Positions 7,844 to 17,367 of a stretch of 64,000 bases of DNA are shown piece by piece. Positions within the stretch are counted from its first letter, which is position 1. The number at the start of each line of letters is the position of its first letter. Under the pieces are notes generated by a model. That model was not told the DNA's origin, made no database searches, and saw only the letters and a list, made by a program, of their open reading frames with translations. The stretch is from Salibacterium qingdaonense. Lineage in GTDB: Bacteria; Bacillota; Bacilli; Bacillales; Marinococcaceae. The stretch lies in the NCBI RefSeq assembly GCF_900114715.1, contig NZ_FOTY01000003.1:208996-272995 (forward strand). The letters are read 5' to 3'. The position numbers and the translations under genes are program-made.

Positions 7844-8227
7844 TTATTTTTTCTTAACCTTTCCCGTCCATTTCTTGAAGCCTTTTTTCAATTGATAGAT
7901 ATCATTGGTTCCGGCTTTTTTACGGATAATGCGGGCGGCCTGGCGGCTTCGTGCACCGGATTGACAGTATAAATAGACAGGCTGGTCATCCCTGATTTCG
8001 TTTATACGTTGTTTCAGCTGGGACAGCGGTAGATTACGAGCGCCCAGAATGTGTCCGCCATTGTATTCACGAGGTTCCCGGACATCAAGCAGTTGTGCTT
8101 TCCGGTACCCTTTAATAAATTCTTCCTGTGTCAATTCTGTTAAGAACCCCGGTTTTTTAAAGCGCCGGAACAGAAGTACGATCAGGATAACAAGCAAAAT
8201 TCCCCATAAGATCCATGTTAACGTCAT
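7844..8227 (-). CDS. yqhL: Membrane-anchored rhodanese-like protein YqhL
   Basis: The 127-residue protein starts with a membrane segment (residues 5-20) followed by a rhodanese domain with LLDVREPREY and the active-site loop CQSGARS, catalytic Cys at residue 88. The ATG at 8227 lies seven bases after AAAGGAGG; the GTG two codons upstream is too close to it. Rhodaneses move sulfur or act as persulfide carriers; YqhL is uncharacterised. In B. subtilis yqhL and lipM are separated from yqhH by the gcv operon, which is missing here. Confidence 0.85.
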   Translation of the reverse strand: MTLTWILWGILLVILIVLLFRRFKKPGFLTELTQEEFIKGYRKAQLLDVREPREYNGGHILGARNLPLSQLKQRINEIRDDQPVYLYCQSGARSRQAARIIRKKAGTNDIYQLKKGFKKWTGKVKKK

Positions 8228-8394
8228 TCCCACTCCTCCTTTACGTGTACAAGGCTACAAGGTGTATTATAATAAGGATTGCTTGTGTAAGCAAAGTTTA
8301 ATTCGTTCAAAGCCGGGAAACTTTTGATTCATGATGAGAATTGTTATACTGATAATGCAGGAGTGAAAAGTTTCCAGTGAAAGTGGGGGAGGAC

Positions 8395-9231
8395 ATGACA
8401 AAAGAAACATGGTACTTCATAGACTCCGGCAGCTGCCCTCCGGCATGGAACATGGCCATGGATGAAATGTTGATGCAGTGGCACAGTGAAGGGAAAATAC
8501 CGCCGGTTGTTCGTTTTTACGGCTGGAATCCGGCAACACTGTCTGTCGGTTATTTTCAGAAAGTACATAAAGATATTGATTTCGACGCAGTTCAAAAACA
8601 CGGACTTGGCTTTGTGAGACGTCCAACGGGAGGCCGTGGTGTCCTGCATGACAAAGAGTTGACATACAGTGTGATCGTGTCAGAAGATCATCCTCAAATG
8701 CCTGAAACCGTTACAGAGGCGTATCGTGTCATTTCTGAAGGCATCCTGGAAGGATTCAGGAAACTTGGACTCCATGCTGAATTTTCCATTCCGCGTACGA
8801 AGGAAGAGGAAGAATCCCTGAAAAACCCAAGGTCGGCTGTCTGTTTTGATGCGCCGTCGTGGTATGAACTCGTGGTGGAAGGACGAAAAATCGCCGGAAG
8901 CGCTCAGACGAGACAGAAGGGTGTCATTTTGCAGCACGGTTCGATTCTTCTTGAACTGGAAGAAGACAAACTGTTTGATCTATTCAAGTATTCAAATGAC
9001 AGAGTAAGAGAACGGATGCAGAAAGGGTTTAAAAAGAAAGCTGCTGCCATTAATGAGCTGACCAGTGCAAATGTAACGATGGAACAGGTTTCAAAGGCTT
9101 TTCATGAGGGATTTGCTGACGGATTGAACGTGAACTGGGAGCCCTGCATCTTAACGGAGCAGCAGGAGAAACATGTACGTGAATTGGCTGCTGAAAAGTA
9201 TGACACGGATGAGTGGAATTACCGTCGCTGA
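8395..9231 (+). CDS. lipM: Octanoyl-[GcvH]:protein N-octanoyltransferase LipM
   Basis: The 278-residue protein has the same length as B. subtilis LipM. It carries the BPL/LplA/LipB fold with [12 protein letters not shown] and the catalytic Cys150 in [10 protein letters not shown], with the KIAGSAQ lysine motif after it. LipM moves octanoyl from acyl carrier protein onto GcvH, the first step of lipoate assembly. The lipoyl consumers visible here are BkdB at 41331 and, outside the window, other E2 proteins and GcvH. The start follows GGGGGAGG; a GTG six codons upstream is not favoured. Confidence 0.93.
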   Translation: MTKETWYFIDSGSCPPAWNMAMDEMLMQWHSEGKIPPVVRFYGWNPATLSVGYFQKVHKDIDFDAVQKHGLGFVRRPTGGRGVLHDKELTYSVIVSEDHPQMPETVTEAYRVISEGILEGFRKLGLHAEFSIPRTKEEEESLKNPRSAVCFDAPSWYELVVEGRKIAGSAQTRQKGVILQHGSILLELEEDKLFDLFKYSNDRVRERMQKGFKKKAAAINELTSANVTMEQVSKAFHEGFADGLNVNWEPCILTEQQEKHVRELAAEKYDTDEWNYRR

Positions 9232-9254
9232 TAAAAAAGGAAGAACATAGAAGC

Positions 9255-9293
9255 AAAAAAACCGGTTCCTCAGAGGAGGCAGCCGGTTTTTTC
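9255..9293. terminator. Bidirectional terminator between lipM and dat
   Basis: AAAAAACCGG and CCGGTTTTTT pair around a 17-base spacer that holds a small internal hairpin, placed between two convergent genes and carrying T runs on both strands. Confidence 0.8.
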
Positions 9294-9304
9294 GTAATGG
9301 AAGA

Positions 9305-10141
9305 TCAGGAAAGCTTTCTTGTCTGAAAAGACTGTTGCAGCTGATCGGTCAGGGAACGGGAGGGGAGCGTCTTTGTAACCGTACCTGATACGTGATTGAC
9401 GGGTACGATTTCATGACTTGTGCTGGCAATAAACAGTTCGTCTGCATCCTCAAGGTCTTCGAGTGTAAATGCTGATTCTTCGAAAGCAATGCCATTTTCG
9501 ATGCACAACTGCTGAATAAACTGCCTTGTGATCCCTTTTAGAATGTAGTTGTCTGCCGGATGGGTATAAATGACCCCGTTTTGAACCATAAAAATGTTTG
9601 TAGAAGATCCTTCTGTCACCGTATGTCCGCGGTGAAGAAGAGCTTCGTGACATCCGTTGTCCTCCGCGCTCCGTTTGGCCATGACATTACCAAGCAGGTT
9701 TATCGTTTTAATATCACAACGAAGCCAGCGGATATCCTCGACAGCCCAAAGAGTGATCCCCTCTTCCTGCAGATGGGAAGGGACGTCTTCTTCTTTTGTG
9801 AACGCGGTGATGACAGGTGTCATATCTCTTGAATAGAGGTGATTTCGTTCCTGTACTCCTCTTGTCATCTGAAGGTAAATAATTCCATTATAAACCTGGT
9901 TGGTTTCGATGAGAGTCAGCATATCCTGTTTTATGTGTTCCAAGGGTTTAGGAAAAGGAATATCCAGTTCGGCGGCGCTTCTTGCAAAACGCTCAAAATG
10001 TTCATCCCATAAAAAAGGGGTTCCGTCATAAAGCCGGATGACTTCATAAATCCCATCGCCAAAATAATACCCCCGGTCCTGCAGATGAACACCGGCTTCT
10101 TCCTGAGGGGTTAATTGATCATGTACCCATACATACTGCAT
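9305..10141 (-). CDS. dat: D-amino-acid aminotransferase
   Basis: The 278-residue protein is a fold-type IV PLP aminotransferase. It has the family phrases [13 protein letters not shown] near residue 22, [14 protein letters not shown] with the PLP lysine at residue 145, and [11 protein letters not shown], and aligns closely with the classic Bacillus enzyme. It interconverts D-alanine and D-glutamate with 2-oxo acids, supplying D-amino acids for peptidoglycan. The start ATG follows AGGAGGAC; 26 upstream codons in frame are not supported. It lies in reverse between lipM and mntR, an insertion relative to the B. subtilis order. Confidence 0.93.
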   Translation of the reverse strand: MQYVWVHDQLTPQEEAGVHLQDRGYYFGDGIYEVIRLYDGTPFLWDEHFERFARSAAELDIPFPKPLEHIKQDMLTLIETNQVYNGIIYLQMTRGVQERNHLYSRDMTPVITAFTKEEDVPSHLQEEGITLWAVEDIRWLRCDIKTINLLGNVMAKRSAEDNGCHEALLHRGHTVTEGSSTNIFMVQNGVIYTHPADNYILKGITRQFIQQLCIENGIAFEESAFTLEDLEDADELFIASTSHEIVPVNHVSGTVTKTLPSRSLTDQLQQSFQTRKLS

Positions 10142-10343
10142 TATTATGTCCTCCTGTTTCAAGTGTTCGTATGAATCAACTGTAACACAAATTGGTATTG
10201 AAGAAAGGAAGCGGCGCATACTGTTTTTCTTTCTTCAACTTCTGTGGAAGATCCCGGCTTTGTCCTTGGCTCTACGTTGCTGTATACTAAGAGAGAAACG
10301 TAATGATTCATGTAAATGTTTTGGACGTATTGGAGGAACATTC

Positions 10344-10769
10344 ATGCCTACACCTACACCAAGTATGGAAGATTACCTGGAACGTATATATAAATTGATG
10401 GAAGAAAAAGGGTACGCGAGAGTGTCGGATATTGCTGAAGCGCTGGAAGTGCATCCCTCTTCTGTTACGAAGATGGTCCAGAAACTTGATAAAAAAGAGT
10501 ATCTTGTGTATGAAAAATATAGAGGGCTTGTACTCACGGCTAAAGGAAAAAAAGTCGGGAAACGGCTGGTTTACCGGCATGAATTGCTGGAAGATTTCCT
10601 TCACTTAATCGGCGTGGATGAAACCTTCATTTACAATGATGTGGAAGGCATTGAACATCACTTAAGCTGGGAGGCAATCGATCGAATCGGCGATGTTGTG
10701 CAGTATTTTCAGGAAAAGGAGGAAAGAGTGCAGACCTTGAAAGAAATCCAGCGGAAAAACGAATCCTGA
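10344..10769 (+). CDS. mntR: Manganese-sensing transcriptional repressor MntR
   Basis: The 141-residue DtxR-family regulator aligns with B. subtilis MntR almost throughout, with two extra residues at the start. The winged helix reads [20 protein letters not shown]. The metal ligands are present as D10, E13, H79, E101, E104 and H105. It senses Mn(II) and represses manganese uptake while activating efflux genes. A TTGTCC/TATACT promoter-like pair lies at 10260-10288. The ATG follows TTGGAGGA; the frame runs further upstream but without a start. Confidence 0.96.
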   Translation: MPTPTPSMEDYLERIYKLMEEKGYARVSDIAEALEVHPSSVTKMVQKLDKKEYLVYEKYRGLVLTAKGKKVGKRLVYRHELLEDFLHLIGVDETFIYNDVEGIEHHLSWEAIDRIGDVVQYFQEKEERVQTLKEIQRKNES

Positions 10770-10880
10770 CTCTGTATCCCGGGTTCAACCGTGAAGCACC
10801 GCTGTGTTTTGTTCTTTTCACAATTATCGTTCAGAGCCCATACGATATCATCACAAGAATGAGTATAAAGGGTGAACGGT

Positions 10881-11783
10881 ATGAACATAGACGGTGTGTT
10901 TGCAGGAGGCGGAGTGAAGGCTTTTGCTTTTATCGGGGCTCTTCAGGAACTTGAAAAAAAGGGATACACCTTTGAACGTGCAGCAGGAACCAGTGCCGGA
11001 GCTTTAATGGCCGCCTTGATTCAAGCGGGATATACATCCAAAGAACTGCGGTCCATTTTTATGCCCCTGCAAAGCTCAACCATCGTGGAAGAGACGTTTC
11101 TCAACGATCATCTTCCTTGGATTTCCTGGATTTCGGTATACTGGAAGATGGGGCTTTACAAAGGCGATAGACTTGAAAAATGGATCTATAAACTCCTTGC
11201 CGCTAAACGCATTTTTACGTTTCAGGATCTTCCTGAAGGTTCTTTGAAACTTATCGCTTCGGATCTGACAGAGGGGCGTCTTCTGATACTGCCGGATGAT
11301 CTTCCGAAATACGGAGTTGATCCCAAACGGTTTCCGGTGGCACTAGCAGTCAAAATGAGCTGCACGCTTCCTTATATTTTTCAACCGGTTAAATGGCGGA
11401 CGAAAAAACGAAATGTCCACATTATTGTGGACGGCGGTATACTCAGTAATTTTCCTCTGTGGCTCTTCAGGGATGAACAGACCGGTCAGTGCCGCAGGCC
11501 TGTAATCGGTTTTCAGCTGTCGCCTTCCCTGCAGGACGAACAACCATCTCCTAAAATCAAAAATGCACTCCGTCTTTATCAATCCCTGTTTTCCACGATG
11601 CGAAAGGCACATGATCTTCGTTATATCTCCAAGCAGCAGGCGGACAATATCGTATTTTTACCGGTCGAGAATATTAAAAGCACCCAGTTTGACCTCGATG
11701 TCCTTCAGAAAAAAGAGTTAATTCAAATTGGAAAGACAGAAACGAAACAATTTCTGTCCCGGAAATTTCCACCTGCCGATTAA
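10881..11783 (+). CDS. yqhO: Patatin-like phospholipase YqhO
   Basis: The 300-residue protein has the patatin catalytic elements: the oxyanion loop GVFAGGGVKAFAF near the N-terminus, the nucleophile elbow GTSAG with Ser38, and the DGG dyad motif VDGGILSNFP around residue 190. It should act as a lipid acyl hydrolase in the cytosol. The start ATG lies six bases after AAGGGTG; a GTG three codons upstream is possible. It follows mntR by 111 bases and converges on the next gene with only four bases between. Confidence 0.88.
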   Translation: MNIDGVFAGGGVKAFAFIGALQELEKKGYTFERAAGTSAGALMAALIQAGYTSKELRSIFMPLQSSTIVEETFLNDHLPWISWISVYWKMGLYKGDRLEKWIYKLLAAKRIFTFQDLPEGSLKLIASDLTEGRLLILPDDLPKYGVDPKRFPVALAVKMSCTLPYIFQPVKWRTKKRNVHIIVDGGILSNFPLWLFRDEQTGQCRRPVIGFQLSPSLQDEQPSPKIKNALRLYQSLFSTMRKAHDLRYISKQQADNIVFLPVENIKSTQFDLDVLQKKELIQIGKTETKQFLSRKFPPAD

Positions 11784-11787
11784 TTGA

Positions 11788-12558
11788 CTACTCCGGCGTC
11801 TGAAATTTTCCTGATTGTTGATTCAGTCCGAGCCGGACGGACACAAAAGGGAGGAAAAGGGTGATCCATAAACCAACCAACGCAGCGTGCAGAAAGAACA
11901 GGACCGATACAGCCGGTAAAAGACTGCCCACTGCAATGATCAATAAAAGACCGACTCCTCCAATAACAGCAGTTATCACTTTTTTATAAACCTCTTTGGT
12001 GACAGTCATCCGGCATTTCAGTCTTTCTACGCTGTAACCGGCGCCTGAACCGAGAAGAAGCCCCGCGTAGAGAGCCCCGTCTGGAAACAGCAGAAGAAGA
12101 GAAGAGGGGAATACGAGAGAAAAAGAAAACAGAAATGGTTCCGGCATGCTTCCAATCCAGTCCATCGACCTATACACCACATAAACAATAAATGCTCCGA
12201 TCATCCCGCCCATAAATATGTCTTCCAGTGTATGGGAAGTGTAAATGAGAGTGATGCCTGCAGCAATCATAATAATAGCTAAGGAAAGCCATGTGAATCG
12301 TCTGTCTCTAAACTCAAACAGGAGGTATCCCCAAAAAGCAACCGCAGTCTGAACCTGCTTGGCGGGAAATGTAAACCCGCCGTTTCCATCAGCAGGAACA
12401 GGAAGGAACATTTGCTTGATGAGACCGTGGAAATAAATACTGAGCGCCAGCACAATGAGAAGTCTCCCCCCTGCCGGCTTATCCATCGTCCAGTATAAAA
12501 GGGCTGCTATGACTACCAAAAACCAATCATTTGTAAAGACTGTCCACCCCATAACCAT
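11788..12558 (-). CDS. PAP2-superfamily-like membrane protein with degenerate active site
   Basis: The roughly 256-residue protein has about nine membrane segments. The N-terminal half resembles PAP2 lipid phosphatases: GLIKQMFLPVP, then FPAKQVQTAVAFWGY where a catalytic PSGH is usual, then YTSHTLEDIFMGG in place of the SRxxxxxHxxxD motif. The motif-2 histidine is replaced by Gln and the motif-3 arginine is absent, while the motif-3 His and Asp remain, so catalysis by the usual mechanism is doubtful. The C-terminal half is further hydrophobic helices. The start is at 12558 or the ATG two codons later, both just after GGGGGAGAGG. Confidence 0.65.
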   Translation of the reverse strand: MVMGWTVFTNDWFLVVIAALLYWTMDKPAGGRLLIVLALSIYFHGLIKQMFLPVPADGNGGFTFPAKQVQTAVAFWGYLLFEFRDRRFTWLSLAIIMIAAGITLIYTSHTLEDIFMGGMIGAFIVYVVYRSMDWIGSMPEPFLFSFSLVFPSSLLLLFPDGALYAGLLLGSGAGYSVERLKCRMTVTKEVYKKVITAVIGGVGLLLIIAVGSLLPAVSVLFFLHAALVGLWITLFLPFVSVRLGLNQQSGKFQTPE

Positions 12559-12630
12559 CCTCTCCCCCTTTTGCACCTCTGCTGCACAATAATTTACCTG
12601 AAGGATAACAGGATTTCATTTGTTACAAAC

Positions 12631-12660
12631 AAAAAACCAGGCTCCGTTTAAAAAAGAGCC
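12631..12660 (-). terminator. Terminator overlapping the yqhP stop
   Basis: On the minus strand GGCTC and GAGCC pair around an 11-base loop and are followed by TGG and six T residues. Confidence 0.6.
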
Positions 12661-13037
12661 CGATTTTTCTTCCTGTTTTTCCTGCCTTCAATAACGGTTA
12701 AGTTATGGTCCTTCCGGCGCTTACCTGAAGCGCGGGGAGAACCTTTTTGAGAAGATTTATTTTTATTCTGCTGTTTGACGGCTTTTTGATATTTTTTGTA
12801 TGAGGCTGCGTCTCTGCTGTTTGCGGTTTTAGAATCTCCTGTTTTTTGAAACTGGTTTACCGGGGACCGCTTCATAAGCACTCTTGTGAACAATAAATAC
12901 AAACCAGCGGCAACTGCTGTGCCAACCAGGATATACGTGAGGAATCCGATTGGATCTGTAACAAGTTGATAACCAAGCCCGATTACAGCAAGACCGAAAA
13001 TAACGAGAAGGAAGGGGTTTACTGGAAACCTGGACAT
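12648..13037 (-). CDS. yqhP: YqhP / SA1362 family membrane protein
   Basis: A 129-residue protein beginning MSRFPVNPFLLVIFG after GGAGGTGAT. Two membrane segments (about residues 8-25 and 32-52) are followed by a strongly basic, Ser/Lys/Gln-rich tail ending GRKNRKKNRALF. This matches the YqhP/SA1362 family, whose function is unknown. An in-frame extension of 23 codons upstream is not supported by a ribosome binding site. Confidence 0.78.
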   Translation of the reverse strand: MSRFPVNPFLLVIFGLAVIGLGYQLVTDPIGFLTYILVGTAVAAGLYLLFTRVLMKRSPVNQFQKTGDSKTANSRDAASYKKYQKAVKQQNKNKSSQKGSPRASGKRRKDHNLTVIEGRKNRKKNRALF

Positions 13038-13337
13038 GACATCACCTCCAAAGGGTAATCTTTCAACAGAATGATACTGTTCATACGTGCAGGAACAGGA
13101 GACCACCGTCTGTCCTTAAATCGTTTGAACATTCTTATTACTTCTATTTTACATGATACATCCTTTTTCCTCTACAACTGACTGTGAATTAAAAAGGAAT
13201 GTATAAGAAAGAAGATAAATCTTATTAACTTACCATTCCCTTTTCTGAAGAAAATACACATAAAATTTAACAAATATGTCTGAACTACCGTATGAAAGTA
13301 CGAAAGTTCCACCATAATAACAATAGGAGGTGGAGCT

Positions 13338-13796
13338 GTGAACGAAGAATGGAATTACAATCAGAAAGTAGCAGGGATAGGATTTTTCGGTGGTGTGATA
13401 TGGAGCCTGATTGGGTATGCGGCCTATTCTCTTCATTTTACGGAAATGGGCCCTGCGATGGCTGTACAGCCGTGGGCGCTGCCCGAATGGAAAGACACGT
13501 ACCTCGGTCATTTTGCCGGCATAGCAGTTATTGCGTTTCTTTCGGTATTTACAGCATTTATGTACCGTGTTTTTTTTCAGAAGTGGGAATCCATATGGCT
13601 TGGTGCTGTTTACGGTGTTTCGTTGTGGGTGATTGTGTTTTATTTTCTTCATCCTTTGTTTCCGGGGAAAGATCCTATTACGTCCATGAGCCTTACGGAT
13701 TTTGTGACGACAATTTGTCTGTACGTGACGTATGGTGTGTTTATTGGATATTCAGTATCGTATGAATACAAAGTGATACAGCACCAGCAGGCTTGA
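13338..13796 (+). CDS. yqhR: YqhR family membrane protein
   Basis: A 152-residue protein with four predicted membrane segments, started by a GTG seven bases after AGGAGGTGG. The phrases FFGGVIWSLIGYAAY and the order yqhP-yqhR-yqhT match B. subtilis YqhR, a conserved membrane protein of unknown function. The 300-base gap before it (13038-13337) is AT-rich, is presumably the divergent promoter region, and shows an imperfect hairpin at about 13193-13247; I see no gene there. The aroQ gene usually present between yqhR and yqhT is absent. Confidence 0.82.
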   Translation: MNEEWNYNQKVAGIGFFGGVIWSLIGYAAYSLHFTEMGPAMAVQPWALPEWKDTYLGHFAGIAVIAFLSVFTAFMYRVFFQKWESIWLGAVYGVSLWVIVFYFLHPLFPGKDPITSMSLTDFVTTICLYVTYGVFIGYSVSYEYKVIQHQQA

Positions 13797-13864
13797 ACTA
13801 TTCAAAAAAAAGGGCTTATGATACACTGAAAGGTAACGGTGCGGAGAAATCGGGAGGGAACATA

Positions 13865-14935
13865 ATGATAAATAGAATAGAAAATGTAAGAGAACAACTG
13901 CGGGGCCTGGGGGCTGAGGCCATTGTCATTGACAGCCCTGCCAACCGACGCTATGTAAGTGGATTCACAGGCACAGCAGGGGCAGTATTAATCACACAGA
14001 AAAAGGCTTATTTTATCACGGATTTCCGGTACATAGAACAGGCTGAAGCACAATGCCCCGGCTTTGAAGTAGTACGGCACACTTCTTCTGTTTATGAAAA
14101 AATGGGAGAACTGCTCAAAAATGAACAGGCCGATACTCTTGTATTTGAAAAAGACAACGTGAGCTATGCCGGCTACGAGTCACTGCAGCAAAACACGGAT
14201 GCAGAGCTGAAGCCGCTTAGTGGTCTTTTGGAAGAAATCCGGCTGATCAAAAGTCAAGATGAACTAAACGTACTGCAGCAGGCTGTTGATATAGCAGACC
14301 GGGCATTTGAGCACATTACGTCATATATAAAGCCGGGTGTGAAAGAAATAGATGTCAGCAATGAGCTTGAATTTTTTATGCGGCGCGAAGGAGCAGTTTC
14401 TTCTTCTTTCGATATTATTGCTGCATCAGGAACGAGGAGCGCGCTCCCTCATGGTACAGCCTCGGAAAAAGCGATTCAGAGCGGTGAACTTTTGACGCTC
14501 GATTTCGGTGCCTACTTCCAAGGATATTGTTCCGATATAACACGCACGGTAGCGGTGGGAGAGCCTCCAAGCAGGCTTCGGGAAATTTATCAAGTTGTGT
14601 ACGAATCACAGTTGAAAGCCCTTGAGGAAATTAAACCCGGAATGACGGGAGCTGAAGCTGATGCTGTGGCGAGAGACCACATCGTGAAACAGGGATTCGG
14701 AGAATATTTCGGTCATGGTCTGGGACACGGACTTGGTCTGGAAGTACATGAAGGACCGAGACTTTCCCCAAAGTCAAGCCAAGTACTTGAACCTGGTATG
14801 GTTGTGACGGTGGAACCTGGTGTTTACGTGCCGGAAATCGGCGGCACACGAATTGAAGACGACATTGTGATGACCGAAGATGGAAACAAAACATTATCGA
14901 AATCACCGAAAGAGTTAATGATTCTGGGACAGTAA
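13865..14935 (+). CDS. yqhT: Xaa-Pro aminopeptidase-type M24 peptidase YqhT
   Basis: The 356-residue protein has an N-terminal creatinase-like domain and a C-terminal pita-bread domain. Metal ligands are visible as two Asp in TLDFGAYFQGYCSDITRTV, His in HGLGHGLGLEVHE, Glu in VTVEPGVYVP and Glu in GTRIEDD. It should remove N-terminal residues next to proline. The ATG at 13865 follows GGGAGGGAAC; the frame extends upstream to 13793 but without support. In many Firmicutes this gene sits directly before efp, as here, fitting a link to proline peptide turnover and EF-P. Confidence 0.92.
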   Translation: MINRIENVREQLRGLGAEAIVIDSPANRRYVSGFTGTAGAVLITQKKAYFITDFRYIEQAEAQCPGFEVVRHTSSVYEKMGELLKNEQADTLVFEKDNVSYAGYESLQQNTDAELKPLSGLLEEIRLIKSQDELNVLQQAVDIADRAFEHITSYIKPGVKEIDVSNELEFFMRREGAVSSSFDIIAASGTRSALPHGTASEKAIQSGELLTLDFGAYFQGYCSDITRTVAVGEPPSRLREIYQVVYESQLKALEEIKPGMTGAEADAVARDHIVKQGFGEYFGHGLGHGLGLEVHEGPRLSPKSSQVLEPGMVVTVEPGVYVPEIGGTRIEDDIVMTEDGNKTLSKSPKELMILGQ

Positions 14936-15005
14936 ATCGTGAATACGATGCATATGTGTTATAGTAGAAGAGAAAATTGATTTGGCAGAGATGGAGGAAC
15001 GAAAT

Positions 15006-15563
15006 ATGGTTTCAGTAAATGATTTAAAAACAGGATTAACAGTGGAAGTTGAAGACGATATTTGGACGGTTGTAGATTTTCAGCACGTGAAACCGGGGAA
15101 AGGTGCTGCATTTGTAAGAACAAAACTACGCAGTCTCCGCAGTGGTAACATTCAGGAAAAAACGTTCCGGGCCGGGGAGAAAATCAACCGGGCGCACATT
15201 GAGAACAGAAGCATGCAGTATCTCTACTCAAACGGCGATGCGCATGCATTTATGGATATGGAGACCTTTGACCAGATGGAGTTGACCAGTGATCAGATTC
15301 AATACGAATTAAACTTTCTGAAGGAGAACATGGAAGTAAAGATTATGTCCTACGGCAGCGAAACGCTCGGCGTGGAACTTCCGAATAACGTAGAGCTTGA
15401 AGTAGCGGAAACAGAGCCGGGTATCAAGGGTGATACCGCATCCGGAGGTACCAAACCGGCTGTCCTGCAGACGGGATATAAAGTACAGGTTCCTTTCTTC
15501 GTTAACGAAGGCGATAATCTTGTCATTGATACAAGAAAAGGTGAATATGTATCCAGAGCATAA
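15006..15563 (+). CDS. efp: Translation elongation factor P
   Basis: The 185-residue protein is full-length EF-P with the three beta-barrel domains. The loop PGKGAAF places Lys32 at the tip where the family is post-translationally modified in some lineages (5-aminopentanol in B. subtilis). It relieves ribosome stalling at polyproline. The ATG at 15006 follows GGAGGAACGAAAT; upstream Met codons give an unlikely extension. A strong terminator follows and separates it from the spoIIIA operon. Confidence 0.97.
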   Translation: MVSVNDLKTGLTVEVEDDIWTVVDFQHVKPGKGAAFVRTKLRSLRSGNIQEKTFRAGEKINRAHIENRSMQYLYSNGDAHAFMDMETFDQMELTSDQIQYELNFLKENMEVKIMSYGSETLGVELPNNVELEVAETEPGIKGDTASGGTKPAVLQTGYKVQVPFFVNEGDNLVIDTRKGEYVSRA

Positions 15564-15566
15564 TAG

Positions 15567-15595
15567 AAAACCTCCGGTGCGCCGGAGGTTTTTTT
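15567..15595 (+). terminator. Terminator of efp
   Basis: CCTCCGG and CCGGAGG form a perfect 7-bp stem around TGCG, followed by seven T residues. Confidence 0.92.
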
Positions 15596-15683
15596 ATGTC
15601 TTAAGATTTAACCAGTATATGCTTAACAGGTTCTAGCGGTTCGTTCTGTGAATAAGATGTATAAAAAGCTTTGGAGGACAACC

Positions 15684-16583
15684 ATGGAACAGATTTTCTC
15701 CCTTCTTCCAGTTCACCTTCACGTGCCTCTGGCTTCCATTTCCGGTAAAGATACTATGGAAGAAATAAGGCTTCGGATTCATCAGCCGGTCGAAGTAACA
15801 ACGGCATATGGTACAACATTTCTAAGCGATCAAAGCGGAAACCTCTGTGTCATGACAGAAGAAGACATGGAATATACATTACACCAGCTGAGCGAATATT
15901 CCCTGTATGCGTTTCAGGAAGAGATGAAGCAGGGTTACATTACGACGAAAGGAGGGCACCGGGTTGGTATCGGCGGCCAGGTCGTGCGGGAAGACGGTGT
16001 CATTCAGTCGATAAAGCATGTCCGTTATTTCAATATTAGAAAAGCAGCACATCATCAGGGCGCAGCCGGGATCTATGTTAAACAGCTTCTGGGTACTCAG
16101 TGCAGCCACACCCTTGTATTCGGCTCTCCACAAGCAGGTAAAACCACCTTTCTCCGTGACTTGGCCCACTCGGCCAGTGAAGGGGTGCCAAAGTGGAATA
16201 TTCCATCAAGAAAAATCGGGATAGTGGATGAACGGTCGGAACTTGCTGCCTGTTATCACGGCACTCCTTCCTTTCCAGTCGGAAGGCGTACCGATGTGCT
16301 GGATGCATGTCCAAAAGCCGAAGGAATGATGATGATGATCCGCTCCATGAGCCCGGAGATTATCGTAGTGGACGAAATTGGCAGGCGGGAAGATGCAGAT
16401 GCTGTAATGGAGGCGGTGCACGCCGGGGTATCTGTATTCTGCAGTGCTCATGCAGGGTCGTATCAGGAACTGAAACAGAGGCCGGTGCTTAGAGAGCTTC
16501 TGGATGCTCGTGTATTTCACAACGTTCTTCAACTTCATCGAAAAAATGGACAACTTCGTGTCACGATGGTACATGACAATTGA
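15684..16583 (+). CDS. spoIIIAA: SpoIIIAA, stage III sporulation ATPase
   Basis: A 299-residue secretion-type ATPase with Walker A GSPQAGKT at residues 147-154 and Walker B IIVVDEIG. It is the cytosolic motor of the SpoIIIA-SpoIIQ channel that links mother cell and forespore during engulfment. The ATG at 15684 lies six bases after GGAGG; Met codons at 15648 and 15657 lack a site. It heads the eight-gene operon that runs to 20858 with very short gaps. In B. subtilis the operon is driven by sigma-E; I could not identify a convincing sigma-E promoter here. Confidence 0.95.
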   Translation: MEQIFSLLPVHLHVPLASISGKDTMEEIRLRIHQPVEVTTAYGTTFLSDQSGNLCVMTEEDMEYTLHQLSEYSLYAFQEEMKQGYITTKGGHRVGIGGQVVREDGVIQSIKHVRYFNIRKAAHHQGAAGIYVKQLLGTQCSHTLVFGSPQAGKTTFLRDLAHSASEGVPKWNIPSRKIGIVDERSELAACYHGTPSFPVGRRTDVLDACPKAEGMMMMIRSMSPEIIVVDEIGRREDADAVMEAVHAGVSVFCSAHAGSYQELKQRPVLRELLDARVFHNVLQLHRKNGQLRVTMVHDN

Positions 16584-16601
16584 ACACCAGGAGGGATAAG
16601 A

Positions 16602-17114
16602 ATGAGCTGGCTAGGAGCGGTACTTATTCTAATCGCCTGTACATGGGCCGGTTTTGAATTTGCAAAACAACTGACAGAACATCCCCGCCAGCTCAGACAG
16701 TTAAGAACGGCACTCCAGAGTTTCGAAGCAGAAATTATGTATGGTATGAACCCGCTTCCGGAGGCGAGCCAAAAAATAAGCAGTCAGCTTCCTGCTCCTG
16801 TTTCGTTTTTGTTCCGCCACTTTTCGGATTATCTGAAACAGGGAGAACGGAATGTAGATGAAGCATGGGCTAAAAGTCTGGATCACGTATGGCCTCTTAC
16901 AGCTCTTGCTTCCCGGGAAAAAGAGGTTCTCCGCCAGTTTGGGACCACCCTTGGAAGACATGAAAAGATGCAGCAGCAGAAACAAATCAGGCTTGCGATG
17001 ATTCATTTGGAAAAAGAAGAACAAGAAGCAAAAGAAAAAGAAAAAAGATATGAAAAGATGGCAAAATCACTGGGATTTCTATCCGGACTCCTGATTATTG
17101 TCATGTTTATCTAA
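16602..17114 (+). CDS. spoIIIAB: SpoIIIAB, channel assembly protein
   Basis: The 170-residue protein has an N-terminal membrane helix, a long helical cytosolic domain with a Glu/Lys-rich segment near residue 140, and a C-terminal membrane helix (SLGFLSGLLIIVMFI). This layout, related to the GspF cytosolic fold, defines SpoIIIAB. It starts 18 bases after spoIIIAA, following GGAGGGAT. Confidence 0.93.
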   Translation: MSWLGAVLILIACTWAGFEFAKQLTEHPRQLRQLRTALQSFEAEIMYGMNPLPEASQKISSQLPAPVSFLFRHFSDYLKQGERNVDEAWAKSLDHVWPLTALASREKEVLRQFGTTLGRHEKMQQQKQIRLAMIHLEKEEQEAKEKEKRYEKMAKSLGFLSGLLIIVMFI

Positions 17115-17148
17115 CGGGTGGTTTTTACTGCAGGAAGGAGGGACAACA

Positions 17149-17355
17149 GTGGCCTACGATGTAAATACAATTTTTCAGATTGCCGGAATCGGCATCATTG
17201 TGGCAATGATTCATACGGTTCTTAAACAAATGGGAAAAGAAGACTGGGCACATTGGGTCACTCTCATCGGCTTTGTGGTCGTCCTTTATATGGTCGCTTC
17301 CATCATCGATGAACTATTCCAGAAGATAAAGAGTGTTTTTCTGTTTCAGGGATAG
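17149..17355 (+). CDS. spoIIIAC: SpoIIIAC, small membrane protein
   Basis: The 68-residue protein has two membrane helices. It starts at a GTG seven bases after AAGGAGGG; a longer reading from 17098 would overlap spoIIIAB and is not favoured. It begins MAYDVNTIFQIAGIGI, typical of SpoIIIAC, and is a component of the membrane platform of the channel. Confidence 0.92.
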   Translation: MAYDVNTIFQIAGIGIIVAMIHTVLKQMGKEDWAHWVTLIGFVVVLYMVASIIDELFQKIKSVFLFQG

Positions 17356-17367
17356 GGGGCGGTCGCC

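Noticed and set aside
15596..15683. Sigma-E promoter before spoIIIAA
   Set aside because: No pair of boxes with acceptable match and spacing could be found, although such control is expected.
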